Source: an uncultured delta proteobacterium (GTDB lineage: Bacteria; Myxococcota_A; Polyangia; Polyangiales; Polyangiaceae). From it: 64,000 nucleotides of DNA. Below the pieces are notes generated by a model that was not told where the DNA came from, made no database searches, and saw nothing but the letters and a program-made list of their open reading frames with translations. Location: positions 62,001 through 126,000 of the forward strand of contig CAIVJW010000132.1 of NCBI GenBank assembly GCA_903906315.1, read 5' to 3'. Positions 26,065-37,854 of the stretch are shown here, one piece after another; position 1 is the stretch's first letter; every line of letters starts with the position of its first letter. Position numbers and translations under genes: made by a program.

Positions 26065-26091
26065 GTGGAACACGGGGCAACAATGTTCCAC
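26065..26091. promoter_or_regulatory. Perfect inverted repeat in a divergent promoter region
   Basis: GTGGAACA and TGTTCCAC form perfect 8-base arms around an 11-base spacer. The element lies in the 114 bases between the divergent SUMF1-like and trans-sulfuration genes, outside both chosen coding regions. It could be an operator for a dimeric repressor or a small hairpin. I recognise no known regulator for it. Confidence 0.5.
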
Positions 26092-26139
26092 GATCCGCGC
26101 CGGAGACGCCGCGTCGCCGGCGGCGCGCGGTGAGCGATC

Positions 26140-27372
26140 ATGTCCAGAGCCTCACGCCCCGACGATCTGCGCTTCGCTCAGGAGGTGCTCGGCCTGTCGA
26201 CGCGCGCCGTGCACGCCGGCGAGCCGCGCACGGCCACCGGGCCGCTGGACCCTCCGCTCGTGCTCTCCTCGGCGTTCGCGTTCGCGGACGCCGAGACGGC
26301 CGCGGGCGCGTTCCGCGGCGAGAATGACGCCTACGTCTACGGCCGCTGGGGGACGCCGACGGTCGAGGCGCTCGAATCGAAGATCGCGGCGCTGGAGGGC
26401 GGCGAGGCCGCGGTGGCGACCGCGAGCGGCATGGCGGCGATCTCCGGCACGCTGCTGACGCTCTGCGGGGCGGGCGACCACGTCGTGGCGCCGCGGTCCA
26501 TCTACGGGGAGAGCGCCCGCCTCCTGCGCGAGCGCCTGCCCAAGCTCGGCATCGCCGCGACCTTCGTCGACGGCACCTCGATCGCGGCCTACGCCGAGGC
26601 GATCCGCCCGACGACGCGCGTCCTCTACGCGGAGACGCCGGCGAACCCCGTCCTCGCCGTGACGGACCTCGCCGCCCTCGCTCGCCTCGCGCGCGAGCGA
26701 GGCCTCACCTCGATCGCGGACAACACCTTCGCGACGCCGGCGTGCCAGCGCCCCCTCGGGCTCGGCATCGACGTGGTCGTTCACTCGATGACCAAGGCGC
26801 TTTGCGGCCACGGCGACGCCATCGGCGGCATGATCGTGAGCTCGGCCGAGCTTCGTGAGCGCTTCGCGGACACCGTCGTGAAAGGGCTCGGCGCGGTCCT
26901 CGCGCCTCTCAACGCCTTCCTGATCGGGCGTGGCGTGCGCACGCTCGGCCTGCGGATGGAGCGGGCGAGCGCGTCCGCGCTGGCGATCGCGCGCTGGCTC
27001 GCGGTCCGCGACGGCGTCGCGCGCGTGCACTACCCGGGCCTCGCCGAGCACCCGGGGCACGCGGTCGCCGTGCGTCAGATGCACGCCTTCGGCGCGCTGC
27101 TCTCGTTCGAGCTCGTCGGCGGCGTCGAGGCGGGCCGGCGCGTGCTCGACCGCGTGAGGCTGGTCTCGCACGCCGTGAGCCTCGGCGACGTGCGATCGCT
27201 CATCACCCACCCCGCCTCGACGACTGCGTCGACCATGTCACCGGAGGACCGCCTCGCGGCCGGCATCGGCGATGGCCTGCTGCGCCTGTCGGTCGGCATC
27301 GAGGACGCCGGCGACCTGATCGCGGACCTCGAGCAAGCCCTCGGTCGAGGCGCGCCCACGTTGCAGAGTTGA
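26140..27372 (+). CDS. Trans-sulfuration PLP enzyme (O-succinyl/acetylhomoserine sulfhydrylase or gamma-synthase/lyase)
   Basis: 410 residues of a Cys/Met metabolism PLP-dependent enzyme. STRAVHAGEP opens the fold, YGRWGTPTVEALE binds cofactor and substrate, SGMAAISG lies in the phosphate-binding region, ADNTFATPACQRPL carries the PLP-binding Asp, and the Schiff-base lysine is K219 in HSMTKALCGH. The C-terminal region has SLGDVRSLITHPAST, a substrate-carboxylate motif. The enzyme handles a homoserine ester, cystathionine or methionine; MetZ is the most likely identity, but the reaction cannot be fixed from sequence. It is transcribed toward uvrA, 57 bases away from the chosen uvrA start. Confidence 0.82.
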   Translation: MSRASRPDDLRFAQEVLGLSTRAVHAGEPRTATGPLDPPLVLSSAFAFADAETAAGAFRGENDAYVYGRWGTPTVEALESKIAALEGGEAAVATASGMAAISGTLLTLCGAGDHVVAPRSIYGESARLLRERLPKLGIAATFVDGTSIAAYAEAIRPTTRVLYAETPANPVLAVTDLAALARLARERGLTSIADNTFATPACQRPLGLGIDVVVHSMTKALCGHGDAIGGMIVSSAELRERFADTVVKGLGAVLAPLNAFLIGRGVRTLGLRMERASASALAIARWLAVRDGVARVHYPGLAEHPGHAVAVRQMHAFGALLSFELVGGVEAGRRVLDRVRLVSHAVSLGDVRSLITHPASTTASTMSPEDRLAAGIGDGLLRLSVGIEDAGDLIADLEQALGRGAPTLQS

Positions 27373-27429
27373 AGGCTCGTGACGAAGGGCAGCCGCGAGG
27401 CCGCCCGCGTGCTAGCTGTGCCCGTTCCC

Positions 27430-30333
<2,904 letters not shown>

Positions 30334-30364
30334 CTGAGGCTGAAAGGCTGCCTCGCCGGTCGAG

Positions 30365-30392
30365 CCGCTGCGGTTCCGTGACGGCGCAGCGG
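30365..30392. terminator. Hairpin after uvrA
   Basis: CCGCTGCG and CGCAGCGG pair over a 12-base loop, about 30 bases after the uvrA stop and ahead of the convergent dksA gene. A second longer-spaced pair, AGGTGAGCG/CGCTCACCT, lies at 30420-30469. No T-run follows, so this is a stem-only, possibly bidirectional terminator. Confidence 0.4.
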
Positions 30393-30488
30393 TCGCCTGC
30401 CGCCTCATCGCGACCGGTCAGGTGAGCGGGTCAGGCACCCGTGGGATCGGGCGCCGACCGCGCTCACCTCGTGACGGCCCGACCTGGG

Positions 30489-30851
30489 TCAGCCGTAGTC
30501 CTTCTCGACGCGCTCCTGGTCCTCTTTGCACCGGATGCACAGCGTCGTCTCGGGGCGCGCCTCGAGGCGCTTGACCGAGATCTCCTCCTCGCATTCCTCG
30601 CACTTGCCGAACGATCCGTCCTCGATCTTCACGAGGGCCTTCTCGATCTTGTCGAGGAAGGACTTCTCCCGGCCGCGCAGGCGGAACGTGAAGGACTGGA
30701 GGTACTCGCTCGACGCGAGATCCATCTCGTCGGGGAGGTCGTTGGCGTCGAGCGCCATGTCCTCGTTCAGCGTCTGCTGGGCCTTCTTGACGATTTCGTC
30801 GCGCTTGGCCTCGAGCAGGGCCTTGAACTTCTTGAGCTGGGCCTTGTTCAT
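30489..30851 (-). CDS. dksA: DksA/TraR-family RNA polymerase-binding protein
   Basis: 120 residues. A long coiled coil spans about residues 1-75, and the tip carries DEMDLAS, the DxxDxA pattern that DksA inserts into the RNA polymerase secondary channel. A C4 zinc finger follows: CEEC and CIRC about 18 residues apart. The protein works with ppGpp in the stringent response, which in myxobacteria links starvation to development. It is shorter than E. coli DksA (151) but within the range of deltaproteobacterial members. The ATG is preceded by the purine tract GAAGGCGGA. Confidence 0.87.
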   Translation of the reverse strand: MNKAQLKKFKALLEAKRDEIVKKAQQTLNEDMALDANDLPDEMDLASSEYLQSFTFRLRGREKSFLDKIEKALVKIEDGSFGKCEECEEEISVKRLEARPETTLCIRCKEDQERVEKDYG

Positions 30852-31127
30852 GTTCCGCCTTCTCGCTCCCAGCCGCCCGGCCGTACGGGCCCGGGAAGCG
30901 GCCTCGCGTGCTCCTCTGCAAGCCTCGGGGCACGTCGCCCCTGCGCCTCCGAGGGACGTCGGGCCAAGCCGAAGCGAGGCCTTCTCCCCCTCGAAAGGCG
31001 AAGCAGCGTAGGCACCGACGTCCTGCCCGTCAACCACTCGCCCGGGCCTCCGCAGGCGTGCGCCGCGGGCGCGGACGCGCGCTTCGACGGGCACCGGGAG
31101 AACCCGGATTGACCTACGAGCGACGAC

Positions 31128-32060
31128 GTGGAAGATCGTTCTCCCAGATTGCTCGGTTTCGATCCAATAGCGCCAACCACGGCACCTCGGGATGCTGCGA
31201 CGGTCGTCGTGCTCCGCGACGGGTCGAGGGGCCTCGAGGCCTTTCTGGTCGTGCGCCACGCGCGATCGGGCTTCCTCGGGGGCGCGGCCGTCTTCCCCGG
31301 CGGCAAGGTCGAGCCCTCGGACGCGGAGGCGGCGTGGGACGCCCTCGCCTCGGCGCCGTCCGATCGCGCCGCTCACCTCGCGGACGACTCGGGGCCGTCT
31401 GCCCGCGCGATCGCGGTCGCCGCATGCCGCGAGATGTTCGAAGAGGGCGCGATCCTGCCCGTCGAGGGCCGGCTGTCCGACGACGGCGTGCGCGCGCTCG
31501 CGGCCGAGGTCGGCCCGGACCGCAGCCTTGCCGAGGGGCTGGCCCGACGCGGCCTCCGCCTCGCCCTCGACGCGCTGGTTCCGTGGGCGCGCTGGGTCAC
31601 CCCGACCGCCGAGGCTCGCCGGTTCGACGCGCGGTTCTTCGTGCTGCCGCTGCCCGAGGGGCAGGTCGGGCGGCACGACGATCACGAGACGACCTCGAGC
31701 TTCTGGGGCCGCCCGATCGACGTGATCGATCGCGCGGCGCGCGGCGAGCTACTCCTCGCCCCACCGACGCTGCACACGCTGGAGCTGCTCGCGAGCGCGC
31801 CGGACGTGGCGGCCGCGGTCGCGCTCGCCGGCGAGCAGTCGCTCCTGCCGATCTGTCCGCTCTTCGTGTCCGGCGCCGGGGACGAGCCGCCTTTCCTGGC
31901 GCTCCCTGGAGACGTCGCGCACGCGGTCCCCGCGCGCCGGGCCGCCGGGCCGACGCGCTATCAAATCGAAGGGGCCGCGTTCGTCGGCCGCGTCGTCGAG
32001 GCAACCGAAGCGGCGCGCGCGTGCGTGCCCGCCAAGTCGGGGGGCATCCCCGAGGAGTGA
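31128..32060 (+). CDS. Nudix hydrolase, NUDT19-like
   Basis: 310 residues from a GTG. The Nudix box is split by a long insertion: FPGGKVEPSD (near residues 56-65) is followed only about 35 residues later by ACREMFEEGAIL with the REx2EE metal ligands. This split box is characteristic of the NUDT19/RP2p CoA-diphosphatase branch. The second half has WARWVTPTAEARRFDARFF, another feature of that group. It probably cleaves a nucleoside diphosphate linked to another moiety, for example CoA. The next gene starts four bases after its stop, so the two are cotranscribed. Confidence 0.82.
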   Translation: MEDRSPRLLGFDPIAPTTAPRDAATVVVLRDGSRGLEAFLVVRHARSGFLGGAAVFPGGKVEPSDAEAAWDALASAPSDRAAHLADDSGPSARAIAVAACREMFEEGAILPVEGRLSDDGVRALAAEVGPDRSLAEGLARRGLRLALDALVPWARWVTPTAEARRFDARFFVLPLPEGQVGRHDDHETTSSFWGRPIDVIDRAARGELLLAPPTLHTLELLASAPDVAAAVALAGEQSLLPICPLFVSGAGDEPPFLALPGDVAHAVPARRAAGPTRYQIEGAAFVGRVVEATEAARACVPAKSGGIPEE

Positions 32061-32064
32061 ACGA

Positions 32065-32649
32065 ATGGAAGCGAAGGACATCCAGCAACCGCAGCCCGAG
32101 CTCTTCACCGCGAGCGACGTGGCGAGATTCTGTCAGGTCGACCTGAAGACCATCCACAACTGGGCCGACAAGGGCGAGATCCGCCACTTCCGGACGCCGG
32201 GGCGGCACCTGCGCTTCCGCCGGCTGGACGTGCTCGATTTCCTGCGCAAGTACGGCTACCCGATCCCCGAGGTCCTGCGTCAGGGCAAGCCGAAGGTCGT
32301 CGCGGTCGACGAGGACCCGACCGTCCTCGCGGGCCTGCGCAAGACGCTCTCGAAGCGCTTCGATCTCACGACCTTTCAGGACCCGTTCGACGCGCTCGTC
32401 GCCGTGGGCAGCCTGCAACCCGACGCGCTCGTGCTCGACGTGCGGCTCGCCGGGCTCGACGGCGTGAAGTGCCTCGAGCGGCTCCGCGCCATCGACGCGA
32501 CCGCGCACATCCGCTGCATCGTGTACTCCACCCAGGAGGACATGAAGAAGGTCGCGACCGAGGCCGGGGCCTACGACTTCATCCGCAAGGGCGAGGTCGC
32601 CGAGCTCCGCGACTCGCTCGAGCGGCTGATGGGCCTCGAGCGCGGCTGA
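32065..32649 (+). CDS. Excisionase-type HTH fused to a response-regulator receiver domain
   Basis: 194 residues. The N-terminal ~60 residues form a MerR/excisionase-type helix-turn-helix (FTASDVARFCQVDLKTIHNW then GRHLRFRRLDVLDFL). From about residue 75 a CheY-like receiver follows: acidic pocket VVAVDEDPTV, phospho-acceptor D125 in LVLDVRLAGLDG, T/S in IVYSTQE and conserved Lys in FIRKGE. Most response regulators put the receiver first, so this order is reversed. No histidine kinase gene is adjacent. The gene follows the Nudix gene by four bases. It probably binds DNA as a phosphorylation-controlled regulator. Confidence 0.83.
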   Translation: MEAKDIQQPQPELFTASDVARFCQVDLKTIHNWADKGEIRHFRTPGRHLRFRRLDVLDFLRKYGYPIPEVLRQGKPKVVAVDEDPTVLAGLRKTLSKRFDLTTFQDPFDALVAVGSLQPDALVLDVRLAGLDGVKCLERLRAIDATAHIRCIVYSTQEDMKKVATEAGAYDFIRKGEVAELRDSLERLMGLERG

Positions 32650-32655
32650 CCCGCC

Positions 32656-32687
32656 GGGCTCGCGCGCAGACGCAGGCGCGCGAGCCC
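32656..32687. terminator. Convergent-gene hairpin
   Basis: GGGCTCGCGCGC and GCGCGCGAGCCC form perfect 12-base arms around an 8-base loop. The element fills the 40-base gap between the convergent HTH-receiver and amidase genes and could terminate both. There is no T-run. Confidence 0.5.
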
Positions 32688-32689
32688 AG

Positions 32690-34600
32690 CTACTTGCCGT
32701 CGCGGTAGGCTCGGATCGCGTTTGCGATCGAGTCCGCTAGTTTCTGCCGGAAATCGGCGGTCGACAGCCGTGCTTCGTCCTCGGGGTTCGAGATGAAGGA
32801 CGTCTCGAACAGCACCGCGGGCATGTCCGCGCCGACGAGCACGTAGAAGCCCGCGGTGCGGATTCCCTGGTCCTTGGTGTCGGGGTAGCGAGGCGTCAGC
32901 GACGCGAGCGCGGAGCGGTGCAGTAGCTCGGCGACGTGCCGTGACTTGGCCGCCATGTCGGCGCCGCCGAGGTTCGTGAACAGGCTGGCCATCTGGTCGT
33001 CGAGCGCGCGCGCGTCGATCGCCGCGGGGCGGCCCCGGGGCGCGTTCTCGCGCGCGGCGACCCGGGCCTCGACGCCCTCCGGGTCGCGGCTGCGGTCGAA
33101 GACGAAGGTCTGAACGCCACGGGCCTGGCCGTTCTCGGACGCGTTGCAGTGGACCGACACGAAGAGGTCCGCGTGGAACGCATTGGCGCGCGCGGTGCGC
33201 AGCTCGAGCGGCACGTAGGTGTCGGTGTCGCGCGTGAGCAGCGTCTCCATGTGCAGCTCGTGCGATAGCAGCGGCGCGACGCGGTGCGCGATGTCGAGCG
33301 TGATGTCCTTCTCGCGCAGCCCGGTCGGGCCGACCGCGCCGTCGTCGACGCCGCCGTGGCCCGCGTCGATCGCGACGCGGCCGAGCGTGCGGTGGCCGGC
33401 CTTGTCGGGGCCCTCGTCGCGCACCGGTGGCCGCGTGCTGACGTCGATCACGACGCGGAACGGGTCGGGCAGGTAGAAGACCCGACGGTACAGCGCGGCC
33501 GCGAGGTCGAGCACGACGCGCGTGCCATCCTCGCGCGCTCCGATGCGCACCCGGCGGACCGCGCCGCCGACCTCGAACTCGTGCGCCACGCCCTTCGCGC
33601 TCGCGCGCGCCAGGTCCACGAAGACCCGAGCGTCCTTGCCCTTGGCCTGGTCGGCGCCGAGCGTGCCGACCTGGAACGTGGTGGGCGCGCTCAAGTTGAT
33701 CACCACGCGAGCGCCCTTTTCCGAGCCGAAGCGCTCGACCGAGAGCACCTTCACGGGGCCCTTGCCGACGGCGTCCTCCCTCGGCGAGACGACGACGTTC
33801 CTGGTCGCGTCGGCGAGCGCGGCGCTCGCGGCTGGCGGCGCGTCCTGCTCTGGGCTCGCGCTGGCCGGGGGCGTGGGCGCGGGGCCAGCGACCGCCGCGG
33901 CTCGCGTGCCGCTCTCCGCCGCCGCGGCGCCGTCGCGCTCGAGCGCGCGCATCGCCACGATGGTCGGCCGGTAGGCGCCCGCGCGCGAAAGCGCGTCCGC
34001 GATCGTCGCGAGGCAGCGCGATCCGGCGTGACCGGAGCTCGCGCCGAGCGCCGCGGAGTGCCTGCGCTCCGCGAGGAACAGCTCACGAAAGCTCGCAGCC
34101 GGGTCGCCAGCGAGCTCGCCCGCCAGCAGCGCGCGACGTCGGTCGGCCTCGCACGCCTCCTCCGATCCGAGGCGGCTCCGCGCCTCCGCGCCGTAGAGCT
34201 CGATCGCCTCGCGCGCGTCGCCGTCGGCGTGGTCGATCCGAAAGAGACGCGCGCGCAGGTCGGCGGCGAGGCGAGTCAGCGTGGCCCCCTCGGCGCCGCG
34301 TCCGGACTGCGCGGCAGCGACGGCCAGGGCGTCCGTGAGAGACACCACCTCGGCGCGCGGTGGCAGCGCGGTCGTCGGATCGAGCAGCGACCGGGCCGCC
34401 TCGGCGTTCGCGGTCCCGATCGTGGCCGGGGTCGGAGCCGGCGTCGTGCGCTCCGTGCCGCATCCGATCGCCGCCGCGAGGAGCACGGCGCAGATCCGCC
34501 CAGGTCGCAAGCGGCGACCTCGCAGCTGGCCCGCGATGGCTCGCCGCTCGCCCCTCGCGCATCGATGTTCCGCGCCCCGCACGCTTCCCTGTACGCCCAC
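32690..34600 (-). CDS. N-acetylmuramoyl-L-alanine amidase (AMIN + Amidase_3), lipoprotein
   Basis: 636 residues from a GTG; the exact start is uncertain because the signal region begins only at about residue 36 (VLLAAAIGC as a lipobox). A helical, possibly TPR-like part (60-210) and a low-complexity linker precede an AMIN domain (about 265-360) that targets septal peptidoglycan. The catalytic Amidase_3 domain is at about 400-630: zinc ligands in IDAGHGG, the Glu of REKDITLD and the His of SVHCNAS, plus catalytic FETSFISN. The enzyme cuts the glycan-peptide bond of murein, probably during cell division. All active-site residues are present. Confidence 0.87.
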   Translation of the reverse strand: MGVQGSVRGAEHRCARGERRAIAGQLRGRRLRPGRICAVLLAAAIGCGTERTTPAPTPATIGTANAEAARSLLDPTTALPPRAEVVSLTDALAVAAAQSGRGAEGATLTRLAADLRARLFRIDHADGDAREAIELYGAEARSRLGSEEACEADRRRALLAGELAGDPAASFRELFLAERRHSAALGASSGHAGSRCLATIADALSRAGAYRPTIVAMRALERDGAAAAESGTRAAAVAGPAPTPPASASPEQDAPPAASAALADATRNVVVSPREDAVGKGPVKVLSVERFGSEKGARVVINLSAPTTFQVGTLGADQAKGKDARVFVDLARASAKGVAHEFEVGGAVRRVRIGAREDGTRVVLDLAAALYRRVFYLPDPFRVVIDVSTRPPVRDEGPDKAGHRTLGRVAIDAGHGGVDDGAVGPTGLREKDITLDIAHRVAPLLSHELHMETLLTRDTDTYVPLELRTARANAFHADLFVSVHCNASENGQARGVQTFVFDRSRDPEGVEARVAARENAPRGRPAAIDARALDDQMASLFTNLGGADMAAKSRHVAELLHRSALASLTPRYPDTKDQGIRTAGFYVLVGADMPAVLFETSFISNPEDEARLSTADFRQKLADSIANAIRAYRDGK

Positions 34601-34790
34601 CCTGCCTCACGAGTGAACTTTGGCGAGGACGTGCTGGCTGAGAGGGTCGCGACGTTCAATCGAGATCGATGCGCGCGCCGCGGACGTCGCGTTGCGACCG
34701 CGGGACTCCGGGTGGTAAGGTTTGCCGCGCGAGGCCTCTCCCGTGCGCTGCGAGCTCGCTGCGTGCGAGGGGCCCCAACCCACGGAACCC

Positions 34791-36443
34791 ATGCCCGCCA
34801 ACCCGCCGCGCCCCGTTGATGGAGCAGACCGCGCACTCTCCGCCGAGGAGGCAGATCGCCTTGCCTCGCTGATCAGGCCCTCGTGGGAGCTTGAGGAAGA
34901 CCTCCCGCCGGCTCCTGCCGCCAGCGCGAAAGCCGCGCAGACGGAGACCGCGCTGGCCAAGGCGCCGGTAGCGAAGGACGAGAAGGACGAGAAGCGGCTC
35001 GACAAGGCGGCGGCTCCGCAGGCTGCGTCGAAGACGGTGGTCCTCGGTGGCAAGAGCGACGCAGCGGAGGTCAAGGACGACAAGGGCGCCAAGGCGCCCG
35101 TCGCCAGCACGCTGATCAAGGGCGGCAAATCCGAGGCCTCCACGAAGGAGGACCGGGCTGCGCCGCCGCGTCCGGCCACGGCTGGGAAGCCCGACGAGGC
35201 GAAGCCCTCGAAGGACGCGAAGCCTGGGGAGACGCTCAAGCCGTCGGCGCCCGTCGCTGCGAAGGCCGCCGACGAGAGGGCGGTCGCGGCCAAGGACACG
35301 AAGCTGGCGGAGACGGCCAAGGCGGCCGCATCGAGCGAGGCGAAGCCCGCCGACGCCAAGGCGCCCGCAGCGAAGGACGCGAAGGCCGCCGAGATCACGA
35401 AGGCTTCGGAAGCGAAGGCGACGGGCGAGGCGGCGAAGGACGTCAAGCCCGCGGCTTCCGCGGAGGCGAACGCCGCGAAGCCGGCGGTCGAGGCGAAGGT
35501 CGAAGCGGCGACGTCGAGCGGCTCGGCGGCGCGCCCCGCCCCGGCGGCCGACACGATCCTCGAGGGGCTCCCCACGATCGCCGTGGCCGGGCTCCCCGAC
35601 GTCGCACCGCCTGCCGAAGAACCGCCTCCTTCGTCGAAGCTCGAGTCGAACGTGGCCGTGCCCGTCCCCGCGGCGAAGGTCGAGGCTGCTGCGGAGGACG
35701 AGCCGGAGGTCGTGGAGGACGAGGAGCCGAGCCCCGCGGCCAAGGCGCCCGAGCGGCGACCTGCGCCGCCCGCCGCCCCAGGCAAGACGCGCCTCGGCCT
35801 CGGCGACGCGCCGGCTGCGGGGCCCAGCTCGCGCCGCAAGCTCCTGTCGGAGCCTCCCCCGCCAGCGCGTTCGCAGCGTCCCGCTGCGCCTTCGCCGAGT
35901 CGCTCGCCGCAGTCGCAGCGCCGGGGGCCGGCGTCGAGCGACCGCGCGGCCCGCGCCGCCGTGCCCACCTCCGACCACGAGCCCCTCCAGATTCCCGGGA
36001 CCGCATCCTCCGGGCTCGGGATGAAGATCGGCGTCGCGGTGGCGGTCGTGCTGGCGGTCGGGGTGGTGTTGAAGCTGGTCGGCGGCTCGGGCGAAACCAA
36101 GTCTGCGCCGACGGTGCAGACGGCCGCCGCGCCGATGACGACCACGCCGGCGAAGGCCACCGCCGAGCCGCAGCCCGCGCCGACGCCGACCGCCACGCTC
36201 CAGCCTGCGGCCACCGCGATGACGACGACCGCATCGCCGCTGACGACGACCGCGCCGCCAGCGGCAGTTCCGGCTCCGACCGCAGCGCCGGCGCCGGCTC
36301 CGTCACCGAGGCCCGCGCCCGTCGCCGCGGCGCCTCCGCCGAAGGCCGTTGCCGCGCCGAAGCCGGCCGCTGCGGCTCCCGCTGCGCCGAAGCCTGCGGG
36401 GGGCGCCAAGAAGCCCGGTATCATTCGCGAGACGCCGTTCTGA
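34791..36443 (+). CDS. Lys/Ala-rich, membrane-anchored low-complexity protein
   Basis: 550 residues from the ATG at 34791. A short acidic segment (about 10-40, SAEEADRLASLIRPSWELEE) is followed by a ~200-residue stretch of Ala, Lys and acidic residues with irregular repeats such as AKDAKAAE and AKPADAKAPA. That composition resembles histone H1-like tails and coiled, unstructured linkers. A Pro-rich part follows, then one membrane helix (near 405-425, MKIGVAVAVVLAVGVVLKLV), and a Pro/Ala/Thr-rich tail of about 125 residues. Topology would put the Lys-rich side in the cytoplasm. I recognise no family; DNA or cell-wall binding is possible but unproven. Confidence 0.65.
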   Translation: MPANPPRPVDGADRALSAEEADRLASLIRPSWELEEDLPPAPAASAKAAQTETALAKAPVAKDEKDEKRLDKAAAPQAASKTVVLGGKSDAAEVKDDKGAKAPVASTLIKGGKSEASTKEDRAAPPRPATAGKPDEAKPSKDAKPGETLKPSAPVAAKAADERAVAAKDTKLAETAKAAASSEAKPADAKAPAAKDAKAAEITKASEAKATGEAAKDVKPAASAEANAAKPAVEAKVEAATSSGSAARPAPAADTILEGLPTIAVAGLPDVAPPAEEPPPSSKLESNVAVPVPAAKVEAAAEDEPEVVEDEEPSPAAKAPERRPAPPAAPGKTRLGLGDAPAAGPSSRRKLLSEPPPPARSQRPAAPSPSRSPQSQRRGPASSDRAARAAVPTSDHEPLQIPGTASSGLGMKIGVAVAVVLAVGVVLKLVGGSGETKSAPTVQTAAAPMTTTPAKATAEPQPAPTPTATLQPAATAMTTTASPLTTTAPPAAVPAPTAAPAPAPSPRPAPVAAAPPPKAVAAPKPAAAAPAAPKPAGGAKKPGIIRETPF

Positions 36444-36546
36444 CGCGCGGCGGGCGATCCACCGACGGCGTCGCGAGAAACTGCTTGGCCGCCTTGGTTC
36501 AGTGCTACTCAGCTCGACGAGACGAGCTTCACGACACGAGGAACGG

Positions 36547-37812
36547 ATGAGACTGACCGCTTGTGGCGCTGCATGGATCGTGATGTTCGCGGCCCCCACT
36601 CTGCTCGGCGAGGCCGGGCTGGGGGCCCTGCCGCTGGCCGAACGGTCGGCGCATGCGCAGGCCGCCGACGCGGTGACGGAGGTAGCGCGGCAGCGCTACC
36701 AGGAGGGGGTCAAGGCCTTCGACGCGGGGCGCTTCGAGGACGCGCGCGCCGCGTTCCTCCAGGCGTACGCGCTCAAGCGGCACCCGGCGGTCCTCCTGAA
36801 CCTCGGCCTCTCCGAGGTGAAGTCGGGGCACGCCGAGGACGGCGGAAACCACCTTCAGGCGTTCCTTCGTGACCCGAGCGCGTCGCCGGATCAGCGGGCG
36901 TCCGCCGAGAAGGCCATCTCGGACGCGAAGAAGAAGGCCGGCATCGTCATCGTGATCGTCGACGCCAACGGCGCGGACGTGAGCGTCGACGGCACCGCCG
37001 TCGGCCGGTCGCCGCTGCTCGATCCGGTCTTCGTCAAGCCCGGCAAGCACACCCTCCTCGCCACCTACCAGGGACGCTCCGCCACCGCAGCGGTCGACGC
37101 GAGGACCGGCATGGCCGCCGCGGCCAACCTCCAGCTCGGCGTGCCCGGCGCGCCAGCCGCCGTTCCTGTTCCGGCTCCGACGCCCGCGCCGATGCCCGCG
37201 CCGAGCGGCGCGAGCCCACAGCCCCAGCCCACTCCGCAGCCGGCGTACGTGCCGCCCGGGCCCCTGGCCCCGCCGCCCCCATCCGCGGGGCCGCCCATCA
37301 TGAGCACCGGTCCCGAGCAGGTGTCCACCGGCGAGCGCGAGCCATTCTTCCGCTGGTACGCTCGAAAGCCGCTCGCCTGGGTCGGCACGGGCCTCGCCGG
37401 CGTGGGGCTGATCGTCGGCATCATCGGTTCCGCATCGGCCGGTAAGGCGAGCTCCGCAGCTGATCAGCACACTGCGGAGATCAAGAACTACGCGAAGACC
37501 GATTCGGTCACGAATTTCGGGCAGAAGCCGCCCTGCGGTAGCACGAACGCCGCGACCGGCGACCTCCCGGGCTACGAGAAGGCTTGTTCGGCGCTCCGCA
37601 AGGACATGAGCGACTACAGCACCGACGTCGCGATCTCGGCCGTCGGCTGGGTCGGCTTCGGCGTCGGGGTCGTCGGTACGGTGACGTACGCGCTCGTCGA
37701 CTGGCTTCCGAAGAAGAACCGGACGGCCGACCTCGGGCCGAAGGTCACCGGCGTGACGCCGATACTCACGCTCTCGGGCGAGCGCGGGATCGGCGTCGTC
37801 GGTACGTTCTAG
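36547..37812 (+). CDS. Exported TPR/PEGA-domain protein
   Basis: 421 residues. A signal peptide ends near SAHAQA (about residue 39). A TPR-like helical region (about 45-125) has YQEGVKAFDAGRFEDARAAF and LLNLGLSEVKSGH. A PEGA domain follows (about 135-190) with VSVDGTAVGRSPL and VKPGKHTLLATY. A Pro-rich linker leads to two hydrophobic segments near 275-295 and 360-385, with a Cys-containing loop between. This combination is frequent in myxobacteria, usually near Ser/Thr kinases. It is probably an envelope scaffold or sensor. The ATG follows a GAGGAACGG ribosome-binding site, and TGCTACTC about 35 bases upstream may be the promoter. Confidence 0.75.
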   Translation: MRLTACGAAWIVMFAAPTLLGEAGLGALPLAERSAHAQAADAVTEVARQRYQEGVKAFDAGRFEDARAAFLQAYALKRHPAVLLNLGLSEVKSGHAEDGGNHLQAFLRDPSASPDQRASAEKAISDAKKKAGIVIVIVDANGADVSVDGTAVGRSPLLDPVFVKPGKHTLLATYQGRSATAAVDARTGMAAAANLQLGVPGAPAAVPVPAPTPAPMPAPSGASPQPQPTPQPAYVPPGPLAPPPPSAGPPIMSTGPEQVSTGEREPFFRWYARKPLAWVGTGLAGVGLIVGIIGSASAGKASSAADQHTAEIKNYAKTDSVTNFGQKPPCGSTNAATGDLPGYEKACSALRKDMSDYSTDVAISAVGWVGFGVGVVGTVTYALVDWLPKKNRTADLGPKVTGVTPILTLSGERGIGVVGTF

Positions 37813-37854
37813 GCCGACCGAGAGGGCCCTCTCCCCTCGCGCTCTCGGAGCAAG

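Noticed and set aside
26065-26091. LexA box for the downstream uvrA
   Set aside because: The arms contain GAAC/GTTC, but the spacing is too long for the known LexA boxes, and uvrA is more than 1.3 kb away with its own promoter-like box. Kept only as an unassigned operator candidate.
26026-26139. SAM or other riboswitch ahead of the trans-sulfuration gene
   Set aside because: The gap is only 114 bases and shows one simple hairpin, not a multi-helix aptamer.
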